A stretch of DNA of 64,000 bases, taken from assembly GCA_950295325.1 (NCBI GenBank), contig OX485808.1:20480527-20544526 (forward strand), in the 5' to 3' direction. The notes under the pieces are model-generated. The model was not told the origin of the DNA. It saw only the letters and a list, made by a program, of their open reading frames with translations, and did no database searches. Numbering within the stretch: the stretch's first letter is position 1; the number at the start of each line of letters is the position of its first letter. Origin of the DNA: Polytrichum commune (lineage: Eukaryota > Streptophyta > Polytrichopsida > Polytrichales > Polytrichaceae). This document shows, in pieces, positions 43,271 through 55,980 of this stretch. Made by a program: the position numbers and the translations under genes.

Positions 43271-43683
43271 TTAGATTGTTGTGTTGGTTGTGGTTGTGGC
43301 ACCCTCTACCTTAAGACAAGATTCTTCTTCAAACACTGGATGGTTGTCCCCAATTTTTTTAGGGTAACTTCATCAAGATAAGCATATCCTAAATGGACGC
43401 TTGTAGTTTTTCACTCACTTCTTGTAAGATGCAAAACGTACGTTTAGTGCAAGATGGTTGCTGATTCCAAATTGTGTCCGTAGCCATTTTCCTCATGGTT
43501 TTTGAAAGTGGCATGAATATCTTGTTCATTAGCAAAGTGACTATTCTCATGAACCTATTGAATGGTCATATAAGTTGGACCTCAAATTATGTTGACTATT
43601 GAACCTAAAAATGTTTGCACAAGCACAAGCCAAGAAAATTCTAGGTAGAAACACACAGAAGACCTTGCAACTCTTGCCGGCCC
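43271..43683. other. Spacer between two related MITEs
   Basis: No feature recognised. Confidence 0.4.
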
Positions 43684-44067
43684 ATATGTAAAGGCCTTAG
43701 GGTCAAGAAGCCAGGCCGATTTAATAAATCTAGCATAATCCAACGGATCTAGCATAATCTAGCATAGAGCTGTTCATATTTCTACATAATCCAATGGATT
43801 TAATTCGTTGAAAAAAATCTTTTTTTATTTTTTATTTTTATTTATTGAAATCTGACATTGGCCCTCCATTTTGGGTGCGCCCAATTCAACGAGCTCAGGT
43901 CATGTCAGATCATGCATTTTTTGATTAAAATTTTCATATCACCAAATCGGGACAACCTCTACGTGTTAAGGGGTTAGGGCCGATTTCAACCTTTTGGCCA
44001 ATCACAAGTGAGGATTTCAAGCCTCTTACACAACGAATTGGCCCGGCCTCCAGGTGTAAAGCGGCCC
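43684..44067. mobile_element. Truncated, inverted copy of the 531-bp MITE
   Basis: Matches 42740-43130 in inverse orientation (AAGTGAGGATTTCAAGCCTC, TCTAGCATAATCCAACGGAT, CAATTCAACGAGCTC) and ends with the same GTGTAAAGCGGCCC terminus before TAA. The other end is missing. Confidence 0.85.
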
Positions 44068-45141
44068 TAATGTGCAAGCAATTGATGATAATCCTCACCG
44101 ACGCAACGAAATGTGATCCTCAATCCGACTAGGTTGCCATCACTGAGTACCTCCCACGCCCTTTTGCAACAATTGTGATTACATCACGTGGGGTGTTTTA
44201 TGAAATTGAGGGCAAAATATAGTTGGGTTTGTCCACATCTTAGAAATGGTATGCCGGTGGTGCACTTCGGGTGAGGCATGACAAAATAATTGATTTCTAG
44301 AAAAAAAGATCGGTCCAACTTTCGCAAAGTCATGTAATCTAGGTAGAAACACAAAGTTTTTCTTGTGAATTCCATACACAAAGAAATTTCATAAGCTTTC
44401 TTCATACCAAGGCGAATCACATCCTACAACCACTACGTGGGTTTCCAACATACATGATTCTTGGATCAAACTCCCAACAAATTCAAGCCCACTTTATACT
44501 TGGGGACGGATTGAGGGCCGGCTTGAACTCTAAAAATTTGGAATGATAGGATCACTCGGTTTCATCAAACCCAGCCCAAGGGCTTTATGCTAGGGTTGGG
44601 CCCGAACACTCACTCATCCCATGTGCTGCCATAGGTGGCACAATTTTGGCACCAAACTTTTCAAGCTGGCTTGAAGAAATTAGGATGAGTTTTCCTCAGC
44701 CCAAAATCTTAACATGGGTTGGATTGAGCTCATATGTTGAATAATGGTCATCTCTACCATCAGTTCATGAAGGGTTGATTCTCTTCACTACACTTTCCCC
44801 CCAAGGACATTGGGACCTAAAATTGGGCCTTATCACTTTATATGTGACAAGGTTGGGCCTGCAAAAAGTTGATAAAGTTGGGCTGGATTGAAGGCTTAAT
44901 GCATATGAATAAGGCCGGTGCTTGGATTGGACTCAAGCCGTGTATAAAGTGGGCCTCAATCTCCTTCAATTTATGAAAAATAAGCAGGTTTGCATCAAGG
45001 GCAAAAGAATTCTAGCAAATGAATTATGAGCAGTAGCCTGACATGACCAAACATCTCATCCTCACTACAATTTTGCATTATTCAAAGTTTGAGAAGCTTG
45101 TATTCTACACTATTTTTGCAAAGTTATGTCCTAAAAATACG
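44068..45141. other. Intergenic DNA, nothing recognised
   Basis: Overlapping open frames at 44179-44420 (-) have no recognisable domain. Confidence 0.4.
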
Positions 45142-45365
45142 TGATGGAATATTGTCATGGTAGATTGAAATTTGGATAAAATAATCCCTTAGTAAGTGAT
45201 TGTAATTGCAACATTGTAAATCTATAATCCCCCAAAAAAATTACAAGGAATGACAAATAATGTTGGGTTGACAATTAGTGTCACCAACACTACATCAGGA
45301 TTTACAATCAGTACTGATGAAGACAATTAGAATTGGTGACACTAAATATCATATTTAGTGTAGTT
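45142..45365. repeat. Dispersed repeat D, copy 1 (left part missing)
   Basis: Shares ATTACAAGGAATGACAAATA, TGTTGGGTT, GACAATTAGAATTGGTGACA and the palindromic end ACTAAATATCATATTTAGTG with three copies at 50675, 51305 and 52201. Confidence 0.8.
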
Positions 45366-46156
45366 CCATCCTCTAAATGTCTCCTTCCTTCCTTATCCTT
45401 GCATTCCTTGGGTCTTCCCTAGCCCTTGCTATCATATGAATTGTGTTCAAGTAAGCTCTTAGACTAGTAAGTTCAAAACAATGACCATTTGTTGCAAGAA
45501 AAAAACAAATTGGCATATTACGAAAAACAATGAAATAACCAAGGAATGGAACTTCTATACTCATTAATGCCATTAATATTACATTGACGGCCTCATTTGT
45601 CCTTTTTTCCTACTTTACGCATTTCTTGGGTTGTCCCTTGTTCACGGTGGCAACTCTCCCTTTTTGAACATTTATTTCTTAATTACTTCTAATGCTTCTA
45701 ATACTGGTGATTTGTTCTTTCACAAGGAGAAACATGCCTGAAAGAGGGCATTGGGAGGAATGCACTGATATGATTTGTGACTAAATTAGAAAAGCTTTTC
45801 ACTTTCAAATGTTAGTTTAGAAGCAATTAGAAGCAATTCTTCTAGAATTTGGGTCTTTATTCAACCTCCTAGGTGTTGAATTTCACTTCTAAGAGAACTA
45901 TAAAAAAATTTAGCATCTTTTGATTATAACATGAAAGTAACTCCTAAATCATACTTCCTAAAAACGGTTTAGCAACTCCACACCAAGTTCTAAAGATGGC
46001 ACCCCAACGAGTGTTACAATTGATTGACACCCTAGGGTCCCTTGCCCTCATATACATTGTGTTCAAGCAAGCTCTACTAAATTCCAAGATTATGAATAAA
46101 AGAAAGGGAAAAGATATAGATGCTCTAATCTGTCCTAGTACTATAGTGTAGTCTAC
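45366..46156. other. Intergenic DNA, nothing recognised
   Basis: The sequences around 45405-45450 and 46020-46075 (YCCYTRGGGTC, ATATGAATTGTGTTCAAG) resemble each other, suggesting a further diverged duplication. Confidence 0.35.
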
Positions 46157-46312
46157 ACTCAACTTTAGTTAACTAGATATAACTATAGTTAACTAGATTT
46201 TTTGACAGACAGAAATTAAAACAACTATAGTTAACTACATTTTTTGGCAGGTCAAACCGCAAACAACTATAGTTATGAAAGGCAACTAGTTAACTAATAG
46301 TTGAATTAGTGG
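46157..46312. repeat. Short interspersed AACTATAGTTAACTA repeats
   Basis: The self-complementary block AACTATAGTTAACTA occurs three to four times with ATTTTTTGRCAG spacers. Confidence 0.7.
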
Positions 46313-47828
46313 GTCAGTTGTCCAAGGTCTGGAATCATGTTAGATTAGAGAGAGGAGAGAGAATTGTGAGAAAGGCTGTCAAGAGTAGGAAGGTGCAGGA
46401 GTTGAACTTCCTCTCACCCCTGAGCCTCTTTCATTTTTATGTATGTTTACACTTGGAATTCTCTTGACACTTCATGCAAGAGTCTCGAATACCGATCACT
46501 TGGTTGTTCATCTGCGGCTTCCCCATCTAGAATGCATGGGATTACTTGATACCTTTTGGTCATTGAGCTAAATTAGAGTCTTTGAATTCCAACAGATCAA
46601 GAACTCATGCTTATAATCCTGAGGGCTCTTCATGCCAAAAGATTGTGGTTATCCTTAAAGATTGCACTTGTTGAGGGTGAATGTGCAAGGAGCAAAAACT
46701 CCAGAGACAAATGATCGAATGTCAAACAAAGTTGGTGCAGTGAAGAGAATGGACTTTATGGATATGAATGAGCTCCATATGGAATCTCTAGCGATGTGTC
46801 ATCTTGTAGTAGATCGCGAGAGAGCCTCTTTTAACATAGATGTAGGAAACGCGATGATCTAAGAAACTTAGTTGTTAGCATTAATTGAAAAGGCATTTCA
46901 GCAGGTCGCACAAAGCACTTGGGGCATTTGTAGAGTTCCATTCCTTGTTTGGTTCGCATATACCTTGGAACTCAAAGATGACAGTTCAATTGATGCGCTT
47001 TCATTTTCTATTCAGTTATCCTAATTACAAGATAATCGGCAAGAGCACACATGGCCCTCTTCACTGGAGAACCTTTGCAACATGAGTGCTATTCTTTTGT
47101 AGTATCGTTATGTTTTTCAGATTGCTAAGTTTATGAAGAGATCATCAGACAATCAAGATATGGTGTGGCCATGAAATTGAGCTCTAAATTCAAGTGGAAC
47201 GATGCCACTCTCCCCGTATGCATGCACTCTAAATCTGGGTTCAGCTCAATGTCGATATGCATTTTTCCTACCCTAGGGCAGGAGTGATCTTCAGAGGCTT
47301 TAACACATTTTAAAATTTATAACTGTTCAACATGAACACTCAACTTTGAATCATTACCACAAGAGCAGGACATACTGAATCGATTGCGGGGAATGGAGAA
47401 ATGTCCAAAGCTGACACGCAAACCTAATCAATGCGAGAAAAAGGTAGACCTTATTACAAGCAAAAGGTGTACATTGACTATTAAGAAAATAAAAAAGGTA
47501 GACTCGCTCTTCATATTGAGTCTCTTAAACAGCATTTCTGAAGTGTACGAGTAGGTCTGTTGTAATGACCCCTTGATATTCGTGCTCACCTATGGGCAAA
47601 TATCAGCTCTGTAATTTACAGTTGTTTGATAGTCCCTCGACCTTAATCTGTTGTTTGCGAATCCCTCGATATTAGTGCATTGCAATAGGTAATCTCTGTA
47701 ATCAAAGCGCACGATAAATGGTAAGGATCCTTGAAACCATCGATGAAGAACAAAGATTGACCGGTGCATTTGACATTTCAAACACACACGATTCTGCACA
47801 TTGACTCACCTGATTGAAGTTTTCACAC
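46313..47828. other. Intergenic DNA downstream of the CHORD-like gene
   Basis: Small open frames (46662-46862, 46885-47085) without domain support. The part next to 47828 should hold the 3' UTR of the CHORD-like gene; no poly(A) signal was assigned. Confidence 0.35.
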
Positions 47829-48508
47829 TCAATCATCATCATAAGAAACGTGGACAGATGTTTTGCAGCCTTCAGCTTGAGGATCTTCGGAGCCACAACA
47901 ATCCCAAAATTTGGCTGCATAAGGTGGATCATCTGGGCCCAACTCATAGTACCTGAACACATTGCTCAGAGAGAGATATCAATGTAATGGCAACTTCTTG
48001 TGCCTTGAGAATTAGGCCTTTCTAGAATGACAATCAACCTACACTTGCATCAACAATTAATGAGTTGCCAAGTACCTGCACTGGAAAATCTACTTTTATC
48101 CTCTGTGCTGATTGCTTTTGCTATGTATAAAAACAGGTTCTATGTGTCTTTTGTGTTTCATGCTTACTACTTTCGAGGTTAACACTCATACTCTTGAACT
48201 GCTCAAGAAAGTGTAACCAGTTACCAGTCTCATTTTCAAAGCCATATCCAAGACTGTCCCTTTTGGAGGAATTTTTTTATGGACCATGCTTAGAGTCCGT
48301 CAGCATCATGACACAAATGCAATGTGATGCAGGAGAGTGATGTAAACAATGTATCCCTAATAGTTTCGCACCTCTTTTGATCGTCATGGCGTCGGGAGAC
48401 AAAGTAAGTTGGATGAAACCGGCAAGCTGTACTTGGATTGGACTTGGTTGAGAAGCTGCTCTTACATCGCTTGCAAGTCTTGGTCTCTGACTCTACTTTG
48501 CCCGCCAT
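47829..48508 (-). CDS. Small CHORD-like zinc-binding protein, two exons
   Basis: Exon 1 is 48508-48372 and exon 2 is 47952-47829. The 419-nt intron (AAAAGAG/GTGCGA ... TGTTCAG/GTAC) splits an Arg codon and gives one 86-residue frame from ATG to TGA. The protein starts MAGKVESETKTCKRCKSSF and carries C12, C15, C29, H32-P, H41, then FWDCCG, a further Cys after an acidic loop (EGC) and a His (SVHVSYDDD). That order of Cys/His and the HP and CC pairs fits a CHORD-type zinc fold, in a short stand-alone form that I recognise as conserved in land plants but whose function I do not know. The frame is intact and codon use is clean, so this is the best candidate host gene here. Confidence 0.85.
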
Positions 48509-48830
48509 AGCTGCTACTTCGACTCGACAGATCTAACCCCTGGAATTGAACACTCCAAAATCTCATAGCCACTCAGACCATATTGGCTGCCATTTGGTCA
48601 CTTGTCTACGACTCTTGACTAAGCTGGAAAACTCCCCCATCATAAAACACCAACAAAATTCAAATTGTATGAAATGTTTGCATCTCCTGAGAAAAATCGA
48701 TCCTACGGTCATGCCATTCTGATGAACTAACGAGCCTAGTCCCCAGAATGAATGTTCAGAGTAACGGCCCAAGCATTACTTTTCAATCAAGGACCATTAG
48801 CGTCGCCAGAATTGTTTAGGTTTGTAGTGG

Positions 48831-48872
<42 letters not shown>

Positions 48873-49410
48873 CCCAGGGTTTGTGAGGAATTCTCGGGGT
48901 TTTACGAACTCAAATCTTTCTTAAACGATCCCTATTACAAGAATAAGGCAGAGGAGCTGCGACCCTTAACCTCAGAACAAGTATTTGCACAGGCAATTCT
49001 TCGCCACGATCTGAGCTCCAGAAGTTGGCCTTCGTGGGCTATCAGATTGATTCTTTTGACCCAAAACTGGGCATATCGTCCCCACCTTACCGATTTGTAC
49101 ATAACACCAACCGCAGCTTATTGGACGCGAGGGAATTTGAACAGACTCCCGTTTCCAGACCCTGCGAGCACTACACAACAACTTGCCGAGCCTACGAAGA
49201 CGAAGCACGCATTGCACACGGGTAGCACAAAATTCTCACTCTTGTGTGAGCAAATCGGAAGGAACTGCGGACGGGAGGATGGTACCTGTGGAACTCCGAC
49301 GCCGAAAAGCGACGCCTCTCGCTTTCCCAGAAGGTGAAAGCACTCGCATGGAATAGGATAGATAGGGTATAACTAGCACAACCCACAACTCTATTAATAA
49401 GAATGAGACT
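48509..49410 (-). promoter_or_regulatory. Upstream region of the CHORD-like gene with (CT)18
   Basis: A (CT)18 run at 48833-48868, read as (GA)n on the gene's strand, lies 325 bp before the ATG. GA/CT tracts are frequent in plant core promoters and 5' leaders. The DNA between 48970 and 49340 is GC-richer but its open frames show no domain. Confidence 0.4.
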
Positions 49411-49470
49411 CGTCTTCCTGGGTAATCCCGAATACCCGGAAGACGTTCCGAGTTCGAATCCGCATGCGGA
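49411..49470. repeat. Hairpin followed by a B-box-like motif
   Basis: CGTCTTCC-T-GGGTA pairs with TACCC-GGAAGACG (49411-49445); it is followed by GAGTTCGAATC, a fit to the Pol III B box. A related, decayed stretch (TCGGAATGCACACACAACAAGG) is at 50347. Probably a SINE remnant. Confidence 0.3.
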
Positions 49471-49578
49471 CACAACAAGGCGATGAACAAACTAAGGCGC
49501 ATCAGAAGGGCAGACCTGCTCCTCGCCATCTGTTTCAGATGAGAAGCGCGCCTCATGAGCCTTTTGTGGGGTTTTAAA

Positions 49579-49868
49579 TATTCGGACTTGAATCTTCCTT
49601 ATATGTAAATGGAAATGAGCATTTGATTGTTCCTTAAATGTAAATGGACAAAACCATGTATGCGTTTTGGAAACCCAAGGCAATGGACCAATGGTGGGTG
49701 GGCACTCTTCTAAAGTTCCAAAATGGTATTCGGACTTGAATCTTCCTCATATGTAAATGGAAATGAGCATTTGATTGTTCTTTAAATGTAGATGGAAAAA
49801 ATCATGTATGTGTTTTGGAAACCTACGGCAATGGAGGGTGGGCACTCTTCTAAAGTTCCAAAATGGTG
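49579..49868. repeat. Tandem duplication, about 150-bp unit, two copies
   Basis: 49579-49731 and 49731-49868 are both built as ATTCGGACTTGAATCTTCCT ... GTGGGCACTCTTCTAAAGTT CCAAAATGG with few differences. A third, decayed copy is at about 50463-50590. Confidence 0.85.
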
Positions 49869-50344
49869 GTTGACAATGGCATGTTGAGCAGGTGGTTTGA
49901 GGATGGGGTAGGGTGAGTTAGTGCACTAGATTCTCAATAATAGTGAGTTGGAGGTGGTCTCATATAGATAAGCAAGAGTTGCCAACCAACCACATTTTGG
50001 CAGCATACTAGAATGTGGAGGGTTGTGGACATGAGCTGCTAGATTTCCATGTGTCCGCTAAAGCACTCTGTAACTTACAAGTGCTAGTACTTGAAGGATT
50101 GAAGATTGGTTTTAGGAGGAGGAGGTTAGTAAGTGGGCCGCATTTGAGAAGATGAGTGTAGCTAGCTGGCCCATATGAACCCTACCCCACTAGATTCCAT
50201 CTACATTTGGGCAAGTTAATCCTTATGCCCACAAGAATCTAGTGGACGAGCGACCTAGATGGAAACTCACCCATGCGACATTGATTCATACACACATGTG
50301 CAATGGGTCAGGATGGCATGGGTTGAAACTAGACGAATGTTTGT

Positions 50345-50600
50345 ATCGGAATGCACACACAACAAGGTGACGGCCAAAACCAAGGCACAATAGAAGGGGT
50401 AGATTTGCCCCTCACCAATTGTTTTAAATGAGAAGTGTGCCTCATATGAGCCTTTTGTCTAAATTCCATTTGATTGTTCCTTAGCATAATTGAAAAATTC
50501 ATGTACTTATTTTGGCAACCTATGGCAAGGGTGGGTAGGCGTCAATGCAGTCTTTGCTCAAAAGTTCCAAAGCGGTTGTTGGTCAATGGCAACATATTGA
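50345..50600. repeat. Diverged duplicate of 49465-49870
   Basis: ACAACAAGG, AAGGCRCAWYAGAAGG, GAGAAGYGYGCCTCAT, GAGCCTTTTGT and TTCCAAARYGG occur in the same order in both places. Confidence 0.65.
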
Positions 50601-50674
50601 GCGGACAATTTGGGGATGGCCTAGGACATTGATTCATATGCACAAGTGCAATGGACCATTAGGACATAGGTCCA

Positions 50675-51043
50675 AACTACACTCAATATGATTACTTAGT
50701 GTCATATGGTCTTTAATGTCACTATGGTAACTTCCGGATGACACTTCTTGTGAATAAGTTTACAAATATTGCCATGGATGATGGATGAGTTCATCATTGG
50801 CCAAAACCATACCTTCTCTTGTCAGCAACTTTTGTTGAAATATTATCATGGATGTTTAAAAATTTAGATGAATAATCACTTGGTAAGTGACAGTAACTGC
50901 AAACACTGTGAATCCATAATCCTCCAAAAGAATTACAAGGAATGACAAATAATGTTGGGTTACCATTTAGTGTTGGTGACACTATATTGTGGTTTACAAT
51001 AAGTATTGAGAAAGACAATTAGAATATCATATTTAGTGTAGTT
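50675..51043. mobile_element. Dispersed repeat D, copy 2
   Basis: Begins AACTACACTCAATATG and ends ATCATATTTAGTGTAGTT, a terminal inverted repeat with a palindromic core. Non-coding, about 370 bp. Confidence 0.75.
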
Positions 51044-51304
51044 GTCTTACAAGGTGAGAGGATGGACTTTATTTTAAAAGGAATATAATGAAAACATGCC
51101 ACCTATAGGTGGTGTTGTTGATTCATCCAACATTATAATGTTTGCTAAAATAAATTTTGACTCTGATTTAGCTAAATTAACAATATTATAAATAGAAAAC
51201 ATGGACTCTACTTTAGTAACATGTGTTTTCACCTTGCCAAGGGAAATGGTCTAGGATATCAATTCATATGCATAGGTGCAAAGGGCCAGGATGACATGGG
51301 TTTA

Positions 51305-51704
51305 AACTACATTATAGATTGTATTTAATATCATGTGGTATTTATGTCATTGTGGTAACTATCCTAGTGATACTTCTCATGAATAACTTTATAGGTACTC
51401 TCATCCCAACTCAATTTTAGTTCCTCCAAATGCCAACTATTGAAAGAAAAAAAGTGGTATCTTTTGCATCCTAACAAATTTGTAATGAAATTTTGTCATG
51501 GATGATGAAAGTTTGGATGAAAAAGCCTTCATAAATGACAGTAATTGCAACATGGTAAATCTATAATGCCCCCAAAAATTACATGGAATGACAAAGAATG
51601 TTAAGTCTACATTTAGTGTTGGTGACACTACGCATGCAAGTTATAGTTAATATTGAGCAAGACAAATAGAATTGGTGACACTAAATACAATATTTAGAGT
51701 AGTT
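51305..51704. mobile_element. Dispersed repeat D, copy 3
   Basis: The most decayed copy; left end AACTACATTATAG, right end ACTAAATACAATATTTAGAG. Part of the second 630-bp tandem unit. Confidence 0.7.
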
Positions 51705-51899
51705 GGCTTACATGGTGAGAAGATAGATTTCACAAGTTTAAAGGGAATAGTAAAAACATGCCCTCTATAGGTGTCGTTGTTGATCAATCCAATAGTATAA
51801 AGTTCACTAGACTAATCTTTGCCCCTAATTTAGATCAATTAATGTGACTAGAAAGAGCAATCCATGGCCTCTACAATAATAATAAGTATTTCCACACTC

Positions 51900-52200
51900 C
51901 CCCTCGGTGTTGTGAATGTTTACCCAAGCATTTTAGACCATAATTTCTAATCATCCAGAACATTATTTAGCCATGTGGATCGATTTTATGATTCCAAAAT
52001 ATGTTAATTATATTCTATGGGGCCTATGAATAAATTAAAAATATGAAATTATAATTCTTACATTCAAGTTGACACTTGAAAATTTGGGTGGAGCTAGGGT
52101 GAGTTTTCATGTAGATCACTTGCCCACCAGATTCTAGTGTGAATTAAGGAAAAACCCTCCCAAATGTAGAAGGAATATGGCGGGGTAGGTTTGTATGTGC
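51900..52200. other. Spacer, nothing recognised
   Basis: AT-rich DNA between copies of repeat D. Confidence 0.4.
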
Positions 52201-52565
52201 CAACTACACTAAATATGATATTTAGTGTCATTATGGTAACTTTTCAGATAACACTTCTTATGAATAAGTTTACAAATACGGTCATGGATGATGAATGAGT
52301 TCATCCATTTGCCAAAACCATACCTTCTCTTGTTAGCAGCTTGTGATGAAATATTGTCATGGATGATTGAAAATTGGATGACAGATCACTTGGTAAGGGA
52401 CAATAATTGCAACACTGTAAATCTCTAATCCCACCAAAAATTACAAGGAATGACAACTAATGTTGGGAAAAAATTTAGTGTTGGTGACACTATACCACGT
52501 CTCACAATTAGTATTGACCAAGATGATTAGAATTGGTGACACTAAATATCATATTTAGTGTAGCT
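52201..52565. mobile_element. Dispersed repeat D, copy 4 (best preserved)
   Basis: Left end ACACTAAATATGATATTTAG and right end CTAAATATCATATTTAGTGT are each nearly perfect 23-bp palindromes and also inverted copies of one another. Internal blocks include ACTTCTTATGAATAAGTTTA, CAAAACCATACCTTCTCTTG and GAAATATTGTCATGGATG. Confidence 0.85.
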
Positions 52566-55500
52566 ATTCTCATCTTCTCAAATTTGGGCCCACGTACTAA
52601 CCTCCTATTCCAAGTTAAAACTTCCTCTTCTTGAAAGCAGTCTTTAATCTTTCGGTTACTGGCACTTGAAAGTGTAAGATTCTTTAGTGAGCGCATGGAA
52701 ATCTAGTGGCATGTGTCCATGACCCTCTACATTCTAGCAGACCACCATAATGTGGTAAGATGGCAGCTTCAACTACATGCAAACACCTCCACACCACTAT
52801 CTAGTGGGCGAGCAACCTACATGGAAACTCACCCTTATACTCCCGGCATTATTTACAGGAGTCAATGTTCATCCCAATACGATTCATTATTCATATCAAC
52901 ATCAATATTTCTTCCTATTTTTTGAGTTTCTTCCCATGATGTTAATATAGGCCGGACACTAAGTGTTTTGCGCAAAGGGCGGCATGGTAAAGTACACAAC
53001 TTCATTACCCTACACATGTCAAGCGAAAATGATTCAAAATTATATACTGAATTTGAATTTATGAAGAAAAAACATCATAAACATTTGAAAAATACATTGA
53101 TCTACAAAGACAAGCAATTTATGTTGAGTTTTTTTTCAAGAAAAACCTACATATTTTAGACGATATTGCAAATAATGTGCAAGTAGACATATTGTACACA
53201 TAATTTTTTAATTTTTTTTAAAATACGATAAAATTCAAATTAAATTGATATTTTTCTATATATTTTTGTAATGGTACCCTCAAGTTTATTACAACATTTT
53301 CTGCATGACACTTTATGTAGGACAGTTTGTGCATGACAATTTCTACATGCTAGAAAAAGCGGATTGATACAAATTAGATTAATTTTTAAAAGAAAATTTT
53401 ATTTCATGACCAAACATCAACTATACTTGACATAATTAATTAAGTGCATAATTCTAATAGTTAATCTATTTTGCAAATGTCATAGCTAAGGTCTCTCCTA
53501 AAATCATTTCTTATAATCAAAGTTGCTATTTCCGTGGTTCGGTAATATGCCTTGCCTTTGAACAAAAAAGATGATTATGTCACTAGCTTGTTGGCCATTC
53601 CAAGATGAGAGCACATGTAAAATGCCAGAGTAAGGCAACTAGATTAGGTCTAGCATCTTTGTTGTTTGTCACGCTCGGGGGGATCACACCCCTTACGTTT
53701 TGTAACCACGTGCGAGAATGGGCTCCCTATTTATAGATATAAAGCTACTTTGACATTTTTTTAGCACCCTACATTTATTTGTAATTATTTAGAGAGGCTA
53801 TTTTTTTGGCACCATATATGTTTTCAATAAATCGTACAAGTACCAAATAGTGGACAAAATATTATAGCATTGCAAAATCGACTATGTGAGTAACAAACGT
53901 TCCACACCATCCATGTCATTCAATCGGTTTTAATTAGTTATACCAATGCTAAACCATTCAAAGTCCCATCCAAAACAAAATCAATAACACTTGGATACTA
54001 ATTAAAAGGTTACCAATATACATGGAGATAACAAAATGTACAAGCTAACATAGACAAGTTGTAAACACAGATTGAACAAAACAAGAAATACAATCAATTG
54101 TCACAAGACATGAAATTTTGCACAACTAAATATTTCAAAAACAAAATATTGCATTCAAATGAAAAAAAAAACTAAATACAAAAATTGAAAATGTTCACTT
54201 TAATTGTGTTCACAAACACATTCAACCTTGTACCAACTATTTACAATGTGAAGGATTGGGATATAACTATGCACCTTCCATTATATGTCAAGGTACATGT
54301 CAATATCTTCTACAATGTCATAATAAGATTAAAAAATTTAGAGAGATTTAACACCAATGATGAGAAATAACTAAAACTAATTATTGGCATGAGGCGGACA
54401 ACCTTCAAAGTCTCCAACCACTCCACCACGTCTTTCTTCAAGGCAAAGCATAATCCTCCAAGTCTACCACGGCGAGGTTGTCAAATGTTGTAGCACACGA
54501 TCAATCACCTACAAAAGGTTGTTGTAACAGAAGGGCAATCAATAGAATGTTGGCATATCGGACAGTACTAACTAGACAAGTAAGAGCCACAACAAAAACT
54601 GATGAAGAATGAACCACAAGCCAATCTTAATTCTCATAATTTCATGGCTTGAAAACTAGGTTTTTAGATTTAGAGAATTAATCATGCTCATTTAAAAATC
54701 TATTCAAGACCAAACAACAAGAAAATGTGCAAATTCAAGGTTTAGGAGAACACAATACCCAACTTCTTTGGAATTTTCATTGAAAGTTAATTCATCATCT
54801 TCATGCATTTGAAAAGTCGAATACATGCTTAATATTACTTCAACCATCCAATGCTCATTAATAAATGACATCTTTAAATGAAGCAAAAGAATTTCATAGA
54901 TTAAATAACACCTACTAACTTAGAGTACATTTTCTACAACAATCATTCATAATTTGTACATTACAAAGAAAATAAGTTATTTTGTGGTATGGGTATGGGG
55001 TCACAACCAATATCCTAGAGGGCTATCGATTTCATGTAGATTTTTCAACAAACTCATTCAAGGAGTTCTTATCAACTGGATCAAACTCAAAGACATTCCT
55101 CTCTACATCAAATGACATACTCATTGTGCAAATTATTCTATCTACGTCAACCCAAATAAAATCCGACTCGTCATATTTGAAGTTGAAGTGTCTAGGGACT
55201 TTTCTAAACTAATTAAGATAGACCATAAAACCGGTTTCGGTAATACTTGTTTGCTTACCTTTGGTCACCTCCCGATTGAGACGGTCAATGGGATGCTTGC
55301 AACTTCCCCACCTTGTACCTACCTTCCGTCTCATTTTTTGAACTCGTCATATACACCACGTGCCCTGGTCAACTCTATTGAGGACACATGTAGGTTTCAA
55401 ATTTTTGGAAGGTTTTTCCCTAGTCCCCCTAACAATTGATTTAACTATAGATGAGATAGTTGTTCTACTTCTCTGCATAAAATACACTGCATAATTCCAA

Positions 55501-55980
55501 GAATCAACAATATTCTCTTTGTAGAAGATGAAACATTGATGTAATCATCAACATCTCATCTCTCTATGCCCACATTCATGTCTTGTAACTCTTCATCTTT
55601 CTACATCTCACATTTAGGAGGGTGTCGGAAATCAATAGTATGTCATAAAAAACGGGCAGTGGAAGGGGACAATCAAAGAGCTGAAGTTTGAAATCGACTC
55701 TTACCGCATGAGAGCGGAGCAAGCCAAATCTTCGGCACTCATGAAACACCATGTGTGAATGCTATGGAGCAAAGAAAAAAACTCCAAAAAATGTATCTTA
55801 CGTACCGCCTTTGCGCTACACTTCACCGCTTCACTGCTTCACACTTCACAAACGCAAGACCTCCTACCCGAACGCTTCACCGCCTTCACGCTACTATGCT
55901 TGCCCAAACCCTAAGGAAGCCCAAGGGCCGTTGAGAAGTCACAACATTCCTTCCCCAAAAAAATCCACAACATTTTCTTC
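52566..55980. other. AT-rich intergenic DNA
   Basis: Short open frames at 52968-53159, 54185-54370, 54982-55212 and 55188-55439 (+) and 54704-54886 (-) show no domain. The pair 54982-55439 has protein-like composition and could be a retroelement scrap, without proof. Confidence 0.4.

Larger units (their letters stand above)
50620..51890. repeat. Two diverged tandem units of about 630 bp
   Basis: The unit from about 50620 and the unit from about 51240 share, in order: ATTCATATGCAYARGTGCAA, the dispersed repeat D, a CTTACAWGGTGAGARGAT block, AAAACATGCC and TTGTTGAT. Each therefore contains one copy of repeat D, so the duplication copied an existing insertion. Confidence 0.7.

Noticed and set aside
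49405-49475. Possible tRNA gene with GAGTTCGAATC
   Set aside because: No A box or cloverleaf; kept only as a low-confidence SINE-like remnant.
54982-55439. Two adjoining plus-strand frames as a copia or host gene
   Set aside because: Composition is protein-like but no diagnostic motif is present.
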